In this document: positions 62,703-64,000 of the stretch, piece by piece | Layout: each line of letters starts with the position of its first letter | How positions within the stretch are numbered: the stretch's first letter is position 1 | From: Mesorhabditis belari | Lineage: Eukaryota; Nematoda; Chromadorea; Rhabditida; Rhabditidae | DNA length: 64,000 nucleotides | Reading direction: 5' to 3' | NCBI GenBank assembly: GCA_958450365.1 | Contig: CAUEEP010000134.1 | Span: 294,001 to 358,000 of the forward strand | Position numbers and translations under genes: made by a program | The notes under the pieces: model-generated | Databases searched by the model: none | Told to the model about the DNA's origin: nothing | Seen by the model: only the letters and a program-made list of their open reading frames with translations

Positions 62703-63350
62703 GTATGAAACGAGTGAAATGAGACGTTTAAGTGACACTTTTCTAAGTCAAAATTTTATGGAGAATCGAAAGTTGCCATTTACGTGACGATCTAAGCAAC
62801 TTTTCTTAAGAAAATGCTTAAGAATAGTCGCGGGCTTGTTTATTGTGATTTAGCAAGGCCCCAAGTCCATCCAGGCAGGGAAAACTGCTTTTAAAAAATG
62901 ATTTTATGATTTAAACTTATACTAACGATATTAAATTAAATATATTAGAAAATAAGGTTTTTAAGAAGCGAATTTTCGATGAAATTAAAAAAGGATGACT
63001 AGAGAATAAGTGGAATTTTGTAAAAAATGATTTTTTGACGCGCCACGCAGTTTAATCCTTTAAATTAACTTTAAATTAACTATAAATTAACTTTAAATTA
63101 ACTATAAATTAACTTTAAATTAACTATAAATTAACTTTAGATTCGGAAAATTTACCTATTTTTACCCTAGAACATTGAGTTTTCTAAACTCAAATTTAAT
63201 TTTTTAAAAATTTCCGATAGGATCCTTTTAAAACTTTGCTCTGACATTTTTTCAATTTTGCAATTACGATTTCCCGTTGTGAAATCGATTGAAAATCCCT
63301 TATTTTTAAGTTATTTCTTTGATTTATTACTTATTTTATAGCAAAAACTC
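62703..63350. other. Unassigned spacer with small TTAACTTTAAA array
   Basis: 63055-63145 has eight units of TTTAAATTAAC/TATAAATTAAC. At 62854-62905 a phase-0 stretch QGPKSIQAGKTAFKK could be a last CUB piece but is too short to call. Confidence 0.5.
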
Positions 63351-63354
63351 TTTT

Positions 63355-63705
63355 TTTTAGCGTTTTTTGTGTTTTTCTTAGCACCAACCCTTTGATTTTG
63401 ACTATTTTAACTACCATTCGATGCAGAATCAAATTTCGCGTCGAATGATACCAAAACCAACTCAAAATCTAATATCCACGAAAAGTTGTTGACTAAAAAC
63501 GTAAAGCTCGCTCATTATGGGCGGGGTTTAACGTTTTGCCGTTGGCAATTCAGGTTTTTTGTGTTTTTCTTAGCATCAAGTCTTCAATTTTGTCTATTTT
63601 AACGATCATTCGATGCAGAATCAAATTTCGCGTCGAATGATACCAAAACCAACTCAAAATATAATATCCACCAAAAGTTGTTGGCTAAAAACCTAAACCT
63701 CACTC
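63355..63705. mobile_element. Two direct copies of the 13.4-kb foldback family arm
   Basis: TTTTTTGTGTTTTTCTTAGC, CATTCGATGCAGAATCAAAT, TTCGCGTCGAATGATACCAA, AAAGTTGTTG.CTAAAAAC occurs at 63363-63500 and 63554-63692, separated by a block with GGGCGGGGTT and GCCGTTGGCAATTC. It lies directly downstream of the transposase stop at 63707. Confidence 0.7.
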
Positions 63706-63706
63706 A

Positions 63707-63994
63707 TTATAAGAAATTTTCGAAATGGCCGCCATCGGCCTTAATACAAGCGTCGATTCTTTTGGGTAATGGGGCAACGGTGCGGCGCAAGGAAGCTAAA
63801 TCGTCCCATCCCTTGATAAGAGCTTTCTTCAAGATATCCAAATAGTTGATTTTCCGTGTCCTCAAACGCTCTTCCAAGTATCGCCATACTGAAAAGTCCA
63901 ATGGGTTAAGATCCGGACTGTTTGAAGACCACTGATCCTTGGTCAGATTTGATTTCCCTTTGGCGTGAGCGTAGGTGCCAACTAAATGCTTCAC
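63707..63994 (-). CDS. Tc1/mariner-type transposase C-terminus (cut by window edge)
   Basis: The minus frame holds DQWSSNSPDLNPLDFSVWRY, then LEERLRTRKINYLDILKKAL, then VAPLPKRIDACIKADGGHFE and a stop at 63707. SNSPDLNPLDFSVW carries the last acidic residue of the DDE/D triad (Asp-type, as in maT/mariner-like branches), and the C-terminal R..ACI.A.GGHFE block is typical of that group. The N-terminal part lies beyond 64000. No internal stop is seen in these 95 codons, so the element may be young. Confidence 0.75.
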   Translation of the reverse strand: MKHLVGTYAHAKGKSNLTKDQWSSNSPDLNPLDFSVWRYLEERLRTRKINYLDILKKALIKGWDDLASLRRTVAPLPKRIDACIKADGGHFENFL

Positions 63995-64000
63995 TAAATA

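Overview
The window looks like nuclear DNA of a free-living or otherwise small nematode. Reasons: AT-rich DNA with canonical GT-AG introns; a nematode-type 7TM chemoreceptor; a nematode astacin (nas-type) metalloprotease; a cuticle-collagen fragment; a small heat-shock protein closest in wording to C. elegans hsp-25; and stretches built on the nematode telomere hexamer TTAGGC. Nothing bacterial or viral was seen. Species cannot be named from the sequence. Gene products are recognised from family motifs by eye; no search was run.

Layout. 0-3.3 kb: short inverted-repeat elements and minisatellites. 3.3-8.0 kb (+): small heat-shock protein gene whose last intron (3.3 kb) is filled with foldback elements. 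8-12.2 kb: MITEs, a Tc1-like relic, tRNA-like sequence. 12.26-17.62 kb (-): type I inositol polyphosphate 5-phosphatase (INPP5A/ipp-5 type), 10 exons read here, last exon not found. 17.8-25.2 kb: an 8-bp-TSD MITE, an orphan DDX1-type SPRY exon, mariner wreckage, tRNA-derived SINE-like units, one intact tRNA-Glu(CTC). 25-43 kb: gene-poor, mostly local tandem arrays (about a dozen unrelated units), a 690-bp foldback, two LINE 3' ends, a tRNA-Gly-like cassette family, a Tc1 relic. 43.57-49.36 kb (+): complete six-exon chemoreceptor (336 codons) with repeat-filled introns. 49.7-57 kb: arrays (including 390 bp of degenerate telomere-like repeats) and a two-exon single-pass membrane protein. 57.16-62.7 kb (+): secreted astacin metalloprotease with signal peptide, prodomain, furin site, catalytic zinc motif, EGF-like and CUB start. 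In its second intron, on the opposite strand, lies a mariner relic whose transposase reading frame contains a cuticle-collagen segment. 62.7-64 kb: foldback elements and a Tc1/mariner-type transposase C-terminus running off the edge.

The protein-coding genes do not form an evident pathway or operon; they are dispersed single genes (stress chaperone, IP3/IP4 signalling, sensory receptor, secreted protease). What unifies the window is the repeat landscape: nearly every intron and spacer carries its own private tandem array, several arrays sit inside MITEs or copy part of a neighbouring tRNA-like element. The most notable single object is the collagen-in-mariner chimera at 58.3-59.2 kb.
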